A stretch of DNA of 64,000 bases from Gilliamella sp. wkB178 (lineage in GTDB: Bacteria > Pseudomonadota > Gammaproteobacteria > Enterobacterales > Orbaceae), in assembly GCF_001690705.1 (NCBI RefSeq), contig NZ_LZGK01000011.1:310001-374000 (forward strand). The letters are read 5' to 3'. The position numbers and the translations under genes were made by a program. Of this stretch, positions 1 through 6,431 are shown piece after piece (within the stretch, counting starts at the first letter, position 1; each line of letters opens with the position of its first letter). Under the pieces are notes generated by a model that worked only from the letters and a program-made list of their open reading frames with translations, did no database searches and was not told where the DNA came from.

Positions 1-212
1 CTTAACGCCTAAGCGGCAGCGTGACCAGTCCTACAAAGCACTCCCTCGGCAAACCTCCCTGTTTGCCGTGCTAACCGCACTCAGTTGTCGGCACCATCTA
101 ACGGCCAATTTAACACCTTAACAACAAGACTATTATGAAATTAATTGGTTTTTACTTCCCGCGGGGTGTGGGGAGATTGTTAAGAGGGATTCACACCAAT
201 CCCTGTTAACGA
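1..212. repeat. Partial copy of the tandem repeat unit, cut by the window edge
   Basis: Bases 1-115 closely match 2729-2850: the same Lys/Arg-free, G+C-rich stretch holding the palindrome CGGCAAA-N7/8-TTTGCCG and the string CAGTTGTCGGCACCATC. Bases 155-212 match 2680-2734 and 3072-3126 and contain the hairpin GTTAAGAGGGATT-N6-AATCCCTCTTAAC (179-210, one mismatch here). The middle of the unit, including the folded element seen in the other copies, is missing. No coding frame is convincing. The window starts inside what looks like a longer array, so further copies, perhaps with further paralogues, probably lie to the left. Confidence 0.8.
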
Positions 213-322
213 AAAAGCGGCTCGGGTGGCCCCTGCCGCTGCAACCGTCCTTTGGTTGCTTAAACTTTATTACCCCTTATTAAACACCCGTGACTTAAGG
301 ATTAAGGACTAAGAACTAAGGA
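213..322. repeat. Conserved 3' flank of paralogue A
   Basis: This stretch is nearly identical to 3232-3337, which follows paralogue B at the same distance. Both include AGCGGC-N12-GCCGCT, GCAACC-N7-GGTTGC (241-259 here) and a run of ACTAAGGA-like short repeats just before the stop codon. Conservation directly downstream of a hypervariable gene end is where a DGR initiation site and its hairpin would lie, but the hairpin is about 64 bases past the stop, farther than in the Bordetella phage example. It may simply be part of the duplicated unit. Confidence 0.7.
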
Positions 323-1729
323 CTAAGGATAGGCACAAACCCCATGGTAGGTGATGCTGTGGTTATAGCTGTCAACGATGCCGACCAAGTTGACATAGAA
401 CCGGTATGAACCGTTGCTGTCACTTGTCCAGAAGTAGTCACTGACGAAGCCGGCAGCGGTATAAGAGTACATGAAGCCCCATTCGGTGAACAAACCAGCA
501 CCAATATTACGTTGGTAATAATTAACAGTTGATGAAGGCGTGGCGCCCACTGCTCCTTGGCACCTCCAGCCATCAGCTATTGCTTGACTTGTACACACCG
601 CGTTAGTTAAGTCTTTGACCTGAGGCAGACGGTAACCACCACCTAAACTACTACACCAGGATGAGGTGTTAGCATAATTAGCATATTTCTCTCCGCGGTT
701 GACGAACCAATGCTGTAACTTAAAACCATATTTTAATACCTCGTTATTACTACTATCTTTACCTATTAACACGAATGTCTGTGGCAAGGTAGGAGTTGCG
801 ATACTACCCGGTGTGGCTGAACTTTGTTGGGATGCTGTTGCCGCCGGACCAGTGAGGGTGACGCGGATATTATTAGCATTATCGGGGGATGGCGTCATGG
901 TAGCAGTAATACCTCCTTGGCTGACTGTTGGCCATGTCAATGCTGAACCATTCACACCACCTATGTCTAAATCAAAATACAGCTTATTTGCCCCGGTAGT
1001 CGGGAAGTTACGACTGTAACCTGATGACTCAGTGGATTGCACCAGAAAGCCTTTAGTTGGACTCCAGATAGTGGCGGGGCCGGCGAAGTTCCATCCTAAG
1101 AAACCCCCACCTGGCTCATTATTTGAACCAAATTGCAGACTCGGCCTAGCATAACAGATTTTAGGTGGCGCTTTAGGACTGATATAATAAGTGGCAGTAC
1201 CTCCGCTGAAACTACTACTATTAGGCAGCCCATACTGGGTGGTTAAACTACCAGCTGTACTGGTTAATTCTACTTTATAAGGCGCTTTACATAAATCTAA
1301 GGTAGCACTACGACTCACTGCTTGATTGTCTTTATCGGTAATGCTCACGCTTAAATTACCGGTAGCGGTAACACCATTAGTACCCTGACCATCACCATCA
1401 TCATCGCCCCAGTAATTATACGGGGCACCAATTAGAGCGTTTAAAGTGATTGAATCGGTAGTGGTAGGCACCAGCATACCAATATCGGTAAAGCGCTGAT
1501 TGGCTACCGGCAGCACTATGGGGTTGGCTGCGGTTGATGTATTATCCGGTGTGTAGGTGGTTTGAGTAGTACCGTCGGAGATGGTAATACCTAACAGACC
1601 CTCCGTAGTCGTAACCTTAGTTACCCCATTATCAAAGGTTAAATATGGCTCAGTACCATGGATTACCTGGGCGGTAGTGGCGGACAACGCTTGGGTAGTA
1701 GTAACATACGGCAACAATAGCCACGGCAT
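323..1729 (-). CDS. Exported DUF1566/C-type-lectin-like surface protein, paralogue A
   Basis: This 468-codon frame encodes a Thr/Ser/Gly-rich protein. An Asp/Gly stretch (DDDGDGQG) lies near residue 110. Towards the C-terminus the order SSWC, GGGYRLPQVKDL, WTSD, VCAYP matches the DUF1566/Lcl pattern (GWRLPT, YWSS, VRCV), a C-type-lectin-like fold. It is about 90% identical to paralogue B through the body but differs strongly in the last ~50 codons. The ATG at 1729 gives a signal-like MPWLLLPY start with no basic n-region and no visible ribosome site. The frame stays open and is conserved with paralogue B for more than 80 codons upstream (including KRCLA), yet has no ATG, GTG or TTG there. An ~75-bp segment carrying paralogue B's TTG is deleted. 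It may be a damaged or silent copy, or start unusually. Confidence 0.6.
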   Translation of the reverse strand: MPWLLLPYVTTTQALSATTAQVIHGTEPYLTFDNGVTKVTTTEGLLGITISDGTTQTTYTPDNTSTAANPIVLPVANQRFTDIGMLVPTTTDSITLNALIGAPYNYWGDDDGDGQGTNGVTATGNLSVSITDKDNQAVSRSATLDLCKAPYKVELTSTAGSLTTQYGLPNSSSFSGGTATYYISPKAPPKICYARPSLQFGSNNEPGGGFLGWNFAGPATIWSPTKGFLVQSTESSGYSRNFPTTGANKLYFDLDIGGVNGSALTWPTVSQGGITATMTPSPDNANNIRVTLTGPAATASQQSSATPGSIATPTLPQTFVLIGKDSSNNEVLKYGFKLQHWFVNRGEKYANYANTSSWCSSLGGGYRLPQVKDLTNAVCTSQAIADGWRCQGAVGATPSSTVNYYQRNIGAGLFTEWGFMYSYTAAGFVSDYFWTSDSNGSYRFYVNLVGIVDSYNHSITYHGVCAYP

Positions 1730-1933
1730 TAAGGCTAAACAACGCTTTAAGTTAGAACCTAAACGTGCTTGGCGCTTAATTAGTGATAATGGCGGTAACT
1801 GCTGATTTGGGTAATTGGATTGCCGACGGCACGGAGCTAAATCGGGGATTAAATCGCGGACTAAATTATCACTTCGGTGAAATGAGTTAACTACAGTGTG
1901 TTGTGATAGATTTTGGACGTAAAGCTGCCAGTG

Positions 1934-1954
1934 CTTGTGTCTTGTGTCTTGTGT
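1934..1954. repeat. Heptanucleotide tandem repeat, (CTTGTGT)3
   Basis: Three perfect copies plus a partial fourth (CTT). On the transcribed minus strand they begin five bases after the -10 box of the promoter at 1960-1988, so they cover the predicted transcription start. Paralogue B carries (CTTGTGG)3 at the same place: each array is internally uniform but differs from the other in one base. Heptamer arrays near promoters modulate adhesin expression in Haemophilus (hmw1A/hmw2A); a similar role here is inference. Confidence 0.75.
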
Positions 1955-1959
1955 CTTCC

Positions 1960-1988
1960 AGTATAAGGCATGATGAAGATTCCGTCAA
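1960..1988 (-). promoter_or_regulatory. Sigma-70 promoter of paralogue A
   Basis: On the minus strand TTGACG (1988-1983) is followed after exactly 17 bases by TATACT (1965-1960). The same -35 and spacing are conserved upstream of paralogue B although the spacer differs. Predicted start is near 1953, giving a leader of over 200 bases before the ATG at 1729. Confidence 0.7.
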
Positions 1989-2187
1989 GTAATTTTATGT
2001 TTTATTTACACTTTTTCCATTTGAGTGCGCGAAAATTAACCTCCGCACCACTCATCGTTAAAAGTATAACGCCTTGATAAATTTTAACTACTATTTTATT
2101 GAGTTTATTTGTAAAGAATAGTAAAGATGAAGGGATTTGCTTTATTTTTGAGCTGGGTTTGGGGCTGGGGCTGGGTTTGGGGCTGAT

Positions 2188-2228
2188 TTTTATACTGAAA
2201 CGTATACCTCTCAGGAAACATCTTGACA
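2188..2228. repeat. Dispersed 41-bp repeat, copy 1
   Basis: Reads TTTTATACTGAAACGT, four variable bases, then CTCTCAGGAAACATCTTGACA. The reverse complement starts TGTCAAGATGTTTCC. Other copies are at 3158-3198, 5302-5342 and 46329-46369. It lies in the shared upstream region of paralogue A. The TG...CA-type end suggests an insertion-sequence terminus, but no transposase is present. Confidence 0.75.
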
Positions 2229-2317
2229 GGTGTTATTGGGTTTTACTAATTATAGTCCGTTAGGTTTCGAGCGTTTTATAGTTAGGTGATTATTTTAATT
2301 GCGGTGCCGACGCTCGA

Positions 2318-2349
2318 GTAAGGGAATTTTAACGCGAAAATTCCCTTAC
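2318..2349. other. Perfect 13-bp inverted repeat
   Basis: GTAAGGGAATTTT (2318-2330), loop AACGCG, AAAATTCCCTTAC (2337-2349). It has the same stem and loop size as the hairpins at 2703-2734 and 3095-3126 but a different sequence. It sits in the unique stretch 2230-2405. That stretch also holds a degenerate inverted copy of the GTGGTC...GACTGCCCTC string from the tandem repeats, around 2370-2400. No U-tract follows on either strand, so a terminator role is unclear. Confidence 0.7.
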
Positions 2350-2532
2350 AACCCAAACGCGGGCCTGCAGATGGTGGTCTACGACTGCCCTCCGCCTTCG
2401 CTTGGTCTTAACGCCCTCAGTTGTCGGCACCATCCAACGGCCAATTTAACACCTAAAACCCTATCATCTAAATGAATTAATACCCTAACCTATTACAGAA
2501 TTGGTGTTGCTGAATGCTGTTGGTTTTTATTC

Positions 2533-2679
2533 CCCCGCTTAAGTGGTGCCGAGGGAGGTAATTGGCATAGAACAACCGGCAGGAAGCCGGATGAGCCGTG
2601 GGCGCACAGGGAGGTGCGATACGCGGCGGTTCGTTAAGTGCCAATTAGCGAGCGAGGGCAGTCACGCAGTGACCACTAC
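2533..2679 (+). other. Strongly foldable element, copy 1 (possible structured RNA)
   Basis: Nested pairings can be drawn: AATTGGCA/TGCCAATT closes a ~70-base domain. Inside are CCGGC-AGGAA-GCCGG and CGCAC-AGGGAG-GTGCG, the latter enclosed by GCCG/CGGC; GTCAC-GCA-GTGAC follows. TGCC/GGCA upstream offers an alternative pairing. Of two base changes in the GCCG stem region between the copies, one (C to T) keeps a G-U pair. The layout recalls solo HEARO/omega RNA elements, but this is from memory of the shape and unverified. Strand is assigned only by that resemblance. Confidence 0.45.
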
Positions 2680-2702
2680 TTCCCGCGGGGTGTGGGGAGA
2701 TT

Positions 2703-2734
2703 GTTAAGAGGGATTCACACCAATCCCTCTTAAC
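2703..2734. other. Perfect 13-bp hairpin in repeat unit 1
   Basis: GTTAAGAGGGATT-CACACC-AATCCCTCTTAAC. Identical copy at 3095-3126; a copy at 179-210 has one mismatch in the right arm. No T-run follows, so this looks like part of the repeat rather than a terminator. Confidence 0.75.
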
Positions 2735-2924
2735 GAAAAAGCGGCAGCGTGACCAGTCCTACAAAGCACTCCCTCGGCAAACCTCCCTGTTTGCCGTGCT
2801 AACCGCCCTCAGTTGTCGGCACCATCCAACGGCCAATTGAACACCTAAAAACCCATTATCTAAATGACTTAATACCCTAACCTATTAATTACTTGGTATT
2901 GCTGAATGCTATTGGTTTTTATTC

Positions 2925-3071
2925 CCCCGCTTAAGTGGTGCCGAGGGAGGTAATTGGCATAGAACAGCCGGCAGGAAGCCGGGTGAGTCGTGGGCGCACA
3001 GGGAGGTGCGATACGCGGCGGTTCGTTAAGTGCCAATTAGTGAGCGAGGGTAGTCACGCAGTGACCACTAC
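2925..3071 (+). other. Strongly foldable element, copy 2 (possible structured RNA)
   Basis: Same pairings as copy 1, shifted by 392 bases: AATTGGCA 2952-2959 with TGCCAATT 3031-3038, and the inner CCGGC/GCCGG and CGCAC/GTGCG stems. Substitutions relative to copy 1 fall mainly outside the stems or leave G-U pairs. Confidence 0.45.
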
Positions 3072-3094
3072 TTCCCGCGGGGTGTGGGGAGATT

Positions 3095-3126
3095 GTTAAG
3101 AGGGATTCACACCAATCCCTCTTAAC
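3095..3126. other. Perfect 13-bp hairpin in repeat unit 2
   Basis: Identical to 2703-2734: GTTAAGAGGGATT, a six-base loop, and the exact complement. The unit continues for a few bases (GCCTAAGCGGCAGCGTGAC) and then stops, replaced by the dispersed repeat copy at 3158. Confidence 0.75.
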
Positions 3127-3157
3127 GCCTAAGCGGCAGCGTGACTGATTAGCTGAT

Positions 3158-3198
3158 TTTTATACTGAAACATACCCCTCTCAGGAAACATCTTAACA
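3158..3198. repeat. Dispersed 41-bp repeat, copy 2
   Basis: Matches the other copies with CTTAACA instead of CTTGACA at the end and CATACC in the variable centre. This copy lies on the downstream side of paralogue B, immediately before the terminator at 3204-3233, unlike copies 1 and 3, which sit upstream of the genes. Confidence 0.75.
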
Positions 3199-3203
3199 AA
3201 CAT

Positions 3204-3233
3204 AAAAATGCCAGCACGATGGCTGGCATTTTT
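3204..3233. terminator. Bidirectional rho-independent terminator
   Basis: AAAAATGCCAGC, loop ACGATG, GCTGGCATTTTT: a perfect 12-bp stem with A and T tracts on either side, functional-looking in both directions. It would stop paralogue B transcripts about 105 bases after the stop codon. Paralogue A has no equivalent in its 3' flank. Confidence 0.85.
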
Positions 3234-3337
3234 AAAAAGCGGCTCGGGTTGCCCCTGCCGCTGCAACCGTCCTTTGGTTGCTTAAACTTTATTACCCCTT
3301 ATTAAACACCCGTGACTTAAGGATTAAGGACTAAGAA

Positions 3338-4954
3338 CTAAGGATAGGCACAAACCCCACTGCCGCTGCTGCCGGGGTTGAAGCTGCTAACGGAGCCGTT
3401 GTGCGAGTAGACAAAGAACTGGAATGAACCGCTGCTGTCACTTGTCCAGTGGTAGTCGATGACGAAGCCGGCAGCGGTATAACCGTTCATGTAGCCCCAT
3501 TCGGTAAACAAACCCGCACCAATATTACGTTGGTAATAATTAACAGTTGATGACGGCGTGGCGCCCACTGCTCCTTGGCACCAAGAGCCTGAATTAGTTC
3601 CCGAACACACCGCGTTTGTTAAGTCTTTGACCTTTGGTAGACGGTAACCGCCGCCTAAACTACTACACCAGGATGATTGGTTAGGAGCAGAATCATATTT
3701 ATTTCCGCGGTTGACGAACCATTGCTGTAACTTAAAACCATATTTTAATACCTCGTTATTACTACTATCTTTACCGACTAACACGAATGTCTGTGGCAAC
3801 GCGGGTCTAGCAATTCTACCCGGTATGGTTGATTGTTGTTGGGCTGCTGTTGCCACCGGGCCAGTGAGGGTGACGCGGATGTTATTAGCATTATCGGGGG
3901 ATGGCGTCATGGTAGCGGTAATACCACCTTGGCTGATTGTTGGCCATGTCAATGCTGAACCTTTAACACCACCTATGTCTAAATCAAAATACAGATTATT
4001 AGCCCCGGTAGTCGGGAAGTTACGACTGTAACCTGATGACTCAGTGGATTGCACCAGGAAGCCTTTATCTGGGTTCCAGATAGTGTCGGGGCCGGCGTAG
4101 TCGCCGGTGCCATAGTTAAGATTAGGCCGGGCGTAACAGATTGTAGGTACGGCTTTAGGACTGATATAATAGGTAGCAGTACCACCGCTGAAACTACTAC
4201 TATTAGGCAGCCCATACTGGGTGGTTAAACTACCCGCTGTACTGGTTAATACCACTTTATAAGGTGCTTTACATAAATCTAAGCTGGCACTACGACTCAC
4301 TACTTGATTGTTTTTATCGGTAATACTCACGCTTAAATTACCGCTAGCAGTAACACCATTAGCACCCTGACCATCACCATCATCATCACCCCAATAATTA
4401 TAGGGTGCGCCAATTAGAGCGTTTAAGGTGATGGAATTGGTATTGGTAGGCACCAACATACCAATATCGGTAAAGCGCTGATTGGCTACCGGCAGCACTA
4501 TTGGGTTGGCTGCAGTTGAAGTATTATGGCTCGGGGTGTAGGTGGTTTGAGTAGTACCGTCGGAGATGGTAATACCTAACAGACCATCCGTAGTCGTGAC
4601 CTTAGTTACCCCATTATCAAAGGTTAAATATGGCTCAGTACCATGGATTACCTGGGCGGTAGTAGCGGACAACGCTTGGGTAGTAGTAGCATACGGCAAC
4701 AATAGCAACGGCATTAAGGCTAAACAACGCTTTATACTAAAAGCTAAACGCGGCGGGCGCTTAATTGGCAATGATGGCGATAATTGCCGATTTGGCGGTA
4801 ATGATTGTAGTAGCCGTAATGGTATTATTGAAGATAATTGCTGATTGAGGCGACCGGGTTGCCGATTATGCCGACGGCACGGGGCTAAATTAGCTTCCAG
4901 CACCTTCCCTAATGTGGGTATGCACGCATACTTTAATTTGGGCGCTGACGCCAA
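3338..4954 (-). CDS. Exported DUF1566/C-type-lectin-like surface protein, paralogue B
   Basis: A 538-codon frame beginning at TTG. The N-terminal ~70 residues are rich in Arg, Pro, Gln and Leu and precede a Sec-type signal: basic SIKRCLA, hydrophobic LMPLLLLPY, then TTTQALSA as likely cleavage site. The body matches paralogue A. The C-terminal domain carries SSWCSSL, GGGYRLPKVKDL, WTSD and a final VCAYP, the DUF1566/Lcl arrangement, so surface binding is likely. The last ~50 codons differ from paralogue A almost only at codon positions 1 and 2. No ribosome site precedes the TTG, and the frame is open a further ~50 codons upstream, so the start is uncertain. Function beyond a secreted lectin-like protein is not known to me. 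Confidence 0.7.
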   Translation of the reverse strand: MASAPKLKYACIPTLGKVLEANLAPCRRHNRQPGRLNQQLSSIIPLRLLQSLPPNRQLSPSLPIKRPPRLAFSIKRCLALMPLLLLPYATTTQALSATTAQVIHGTEPYLTFDNGVTKVTTTDGLLGITISDGTTQTTYTPSHNTSTAANPIVLPVANQRFTDIGMLVPTNTNSITLNALIGAPYNYWGDDDGDGQGANGVTASGNLSVSITDKNNQVVSRSASLDLCKAPYKVVLTSTAGSLTTQYGLPNSSSFSGGTATYYISPKAVPTICYARPNLNYGTGDYAGPDTIWNPDKGFLVQSTESSGYSRNFPTTGANNLYFDLDIGGVKGSALTWPTISQGGITATMTPSPDNANNIRVTLTGPVATAAQQQSTIPGRIARPALPQTFVLVGKDSSNNEVLKYGFKLQQWFVNRGNKYDSAPNQSSWCSSLGGGYRLPKVKDLTNAVCSGTNSGSWCQGAVGATPSSTVNYYQRNIGAGLFTEWGYMNGYTAAGFVIDYHWTSDSSGSFQFFVYSHNGSVSSFNPGSSGSGVCAYP

Positions 4955-4955
4955 G

Positions 4956-4996
4956 GCTAAATCGGGGATTAAATCGGGGATTAAATCGGGGACTAA
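4956..4996. repeat. 12-bp tandem repeat, in frame with paralogue B
   Basis: ATTAAATCGGGG-like units occur three times here and twice at the corresponding place in paralogue A (1838-1867). On the minus strand they read GAT TTA ATC CCC, i.e. Asp-Leu-Ile-Pro, in the same frame as the gene, so copy-number change would not shift the frame. Confidence 0.65.
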
Positions 4997-5065
4997 ATTA
5001 TCACTTCGGTGAAATGAGTCAGCTACAGTGTGTTGAGATAGATTTTGGGCATAAAGCTGCCAGGG

Positions 5066-5086
5066 CTTGTGGCTTGTGGCTTGTGG
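5066..5086. repeat. Heptanucleotide tandem repeat, (CTTGTGG)3
   Basis: Three perfect copies plus partial CTT, five bases downstream of the -10 box of the promoter at 5092-5120 on the minus strand. It is the counterpart of (CTTGTGT)3 at 1934-1954. Confidence 0.75.
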
Positions 5087-5091
5087 CTTAC

Positions 5092-5120
5092 AGTGTAAGA
5101 CATAACGATGATTCCGTCAA
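5092..5120 (-). promoter_or_regulatory. Sigma-70 promoter of paralogue B
   Basis: TTGACG (5120-5115), 17-base spacer, TACACT (5097-5092) on the minus strand. Same architecture as 1960-1988; the -10 box is slightly weaker (TACACT against TATACT). The leader to the TTG at 4954 would be about 130 bases and includes a small TCAC-CGAA-GTGA hairpin. Confidence 0.65.
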
Positions 5121-5301
5121 GTAATTTTATGTTTTATTTACATTTTTCCTATTCAAGTGCGCGGAAATTAACCTCCCGTACAACTCTGTGCTAAAAGTAT
5201 AACGCCTTGATAAAATTTAACTACTATTTTATTGAGTTTATTTGTAAAGAATAGTAAAGATGAAGGAATTGGCTTTATTTTTAAGCTAGGTTTGGGCTGG
5301 T

Positions 5302-5342
5302 TTTTATACTGAAACGTACCCCTCTCAGGAAACATCTTGACA
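5302..5342. repeat. Dispersed 41-bp repeat, copy 3
   Basis: TTTTATACTGAAACGT, ACCC, CTCTCAGGAAACATCTTGACA. It marks the outer edge of the duplicated gene-plus-upstream unit, 14 bases from the stop codon of yhbP. Confidence 0.75.
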
Positions 5343-5356
5343 AACGTTATGGTGCT

Positions 5357-5803
5357 TTAATTATCTAAATCCCCCCTATCCCTTTGCCAGTACGTTTTAT
5401 GGGCAAAGCCGATAAGGTTGTTGGTCATTTTAATTTGTTGTAATTGCAATGACCAAATGGGGGCTTTTATAATTCTGGCAAATGGAAAGGCTTGATAATA
5501 AAGTTGATAAGCGCAGTCGGCGGCTTGACCGGTCAGTTGACTGGCTATTGCTTGAAATTGGACGCCTTGAATTTGTGCTACAGATTTGGGCGTAAGGCAA
5601 ATAGTCCCCGCCACCATGGGGTTATTTAGCATCGCTTTTGCGTGTACGGTTTTTAATTCTGATAGTAAATATAAATTTAGCAAATCTTGGTCAAATACAT
5701 AAAAAGCATTACATGCCCACGGCTGCTGATCAGGTAATATTACACTTAGCGAAAGTACATGCTGTTGTTGTATAAATTTGCTGATTTTAGGGTTTAGTTG
5801 CAT
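5357..5803 (-). CDS. yhbP: YhbP-like flavin-binding split-barrel protein (UPF0306)
   Basis: 148 residues, the length of E. coli YhbP, and alignable throughout: the WxCNAFYxFD segment near residue 30, KTVHA near 51, AGTI and IQGVQF in the middle, and a C-terminal FPxAR-xxAPxW-xxL-xxIKxTxNxxGF run. The family has the pyridoxamine-phosphate-oxidase-like split-barrel fold; its substrate is unknown. It starts 20 bases after ubiX stops on the same strand, so it is probably the last gene of the ubiD-ubiX transcript. The repeat-rich region begins directly after it. Confidence 0.85.
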   Translation of the reverse strand: MQLNPKISKFIQQQHVLSLSVILPDQQPWACNAFYVFDQDLLNLYLLSELKTVHAKAMLNNPMVAGTICLTPKSVAQIQGVQFQAIASQLTGQAADCAYQLYYQAFPFARIIKAPIWSLQLQQIKMTNNLIGFAHKTYWQRDRGDLDN

Positions 5804-5823
5804 ATATATTTTTTTGCCAATAG

Positions 5824-6417
5824 CTACACAGGTTTACGGTGCAAATGCAAGTCTTCACCCCAACGTGGTAGTGACGGAATATCAATATCAAATAGATCTA
5901 ATGCCCGAGCCACACTATGGGTGATCATGTCATCAATAGTTTCAATGTGTTGATAGAGGGCGGGCACCGGCGGAAAGACGATACCACCCATTAAGGTTAC
6001 CGTTTGCATATTTTTTATGTGGACTAAATTTAGTGGTGCTTCGCGCACCATTAACACCAAGCGTCGCCGCTCTTTTAACACTACATCCGCAGCGCGAGTT
6101 AATAAATTATCGGCTAAGCCATTGGCAATGGCGGCTAATGATCGCATCGAGCATGGCGCAATCAGCATGCCCATGGTTTTAAATGAGCCACTGGCAATGG
6201 CTGCGCCAATGTTGTTAACGGAATAGACTTTATCTGCGAGTGCTTCAATTTGTGCCAGGTTGAGGTTGGGCACTTCGTAAGATCCGGTTAATTGTGCCGC
6301 TTTAGAAATCACCAAATGTGTTTCAATGTCTAATGGTTGCAATAATTCCAAGGCTTTAATGCCATAAGCAAAACCGGTTGCACCACTAATACCAATTATG
6401 ATCCGTTGCTGGGCCAT
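5824..6417 (-). CDS. ubiX: UbiX-family flavin prenyltransferase
   Basis: 197 residues. UbiX enzymes join dimethylallyl phosphate to FMN, making the prenylated FMN cofactor required by UbiD decarboxylases. Visible landmarks are the [11 protein letters not shown] nucleotide loop (residues 8-18), THLVISKAA (33-41), SGSFKTMGM, the APCSM segment, [11 protein letters not shown] near 110 and REAPL near 125. It lies 14 bases after the ubiD-like gene on the same strand, the classic cofactor-maker/decarboxylase pairing, and the divergent C-terminal ~25 residues resemble the copies found with phenolic-acid decarboxylases. It may also serve a ubiquinone UbiD elsewhere in the genome. Confidence 0.88.
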   Translation of the reverse strand: MAQQRIIIGISGATGFAYGIKALELLQPLDIETHLVISKAAQLTGSYEVPNLNLAQIEALADKVYSVNNIGAAIASGSFKTMGMLIAPCSMRSLAAIANGLADNLLTRAADVVLKERRRLVLMVREAPLNLVHIKNMQTVTLMGGIVFPPVPALYQHIETIDDMITHSVARALDLFDIDIPSLPRWGEDLHLHRKPV

Positions 6418-6431
6418 GTTGATTCCTATTG

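Larger units (their letters stand above)
2413..3134. repeat. Tandem ~392-bp repeat, two copies
   Basis: Unit 1 begins CCCTCAGTTGTCGGCACC at 2413 and unit 2 repeats it at 2806. Features recur at a constant offset of 392-393: AATTGGCA at 2560 and 2952, TGCCAATT at 2639 and 3031, the 13-bp hairpin at 2703 and 3095. Identity is above 90%. A shortened copy spans 1-212. No open frame is conserved between units, and most of the sequence is palindromic. The G+C content is visibly higher than in the housekeeping genes. The array fills the space between the two paralogues. Confidence 0.85.

Noticed and set aside
699-1019. Plus-strand frames antisense to the surface-protein genes (also 3711-4031)
   Set aside because: They mirror the conserved minus-strand codons, have no ribosome site and match no family; duplication explains their similarity.
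2533-3130. CRISPR array from the tandem repeats
   Set aside because: Repeat units are ~392 bp and contiguous, without short regular repeats and unique spacers.
1730-3337. DGR template repeat or reverse transcriptase between the paralogues
   Set aside because: No frame in the interval resembles a reverse transcriptase and no sequence matches the variable gene ends with A substitutions.
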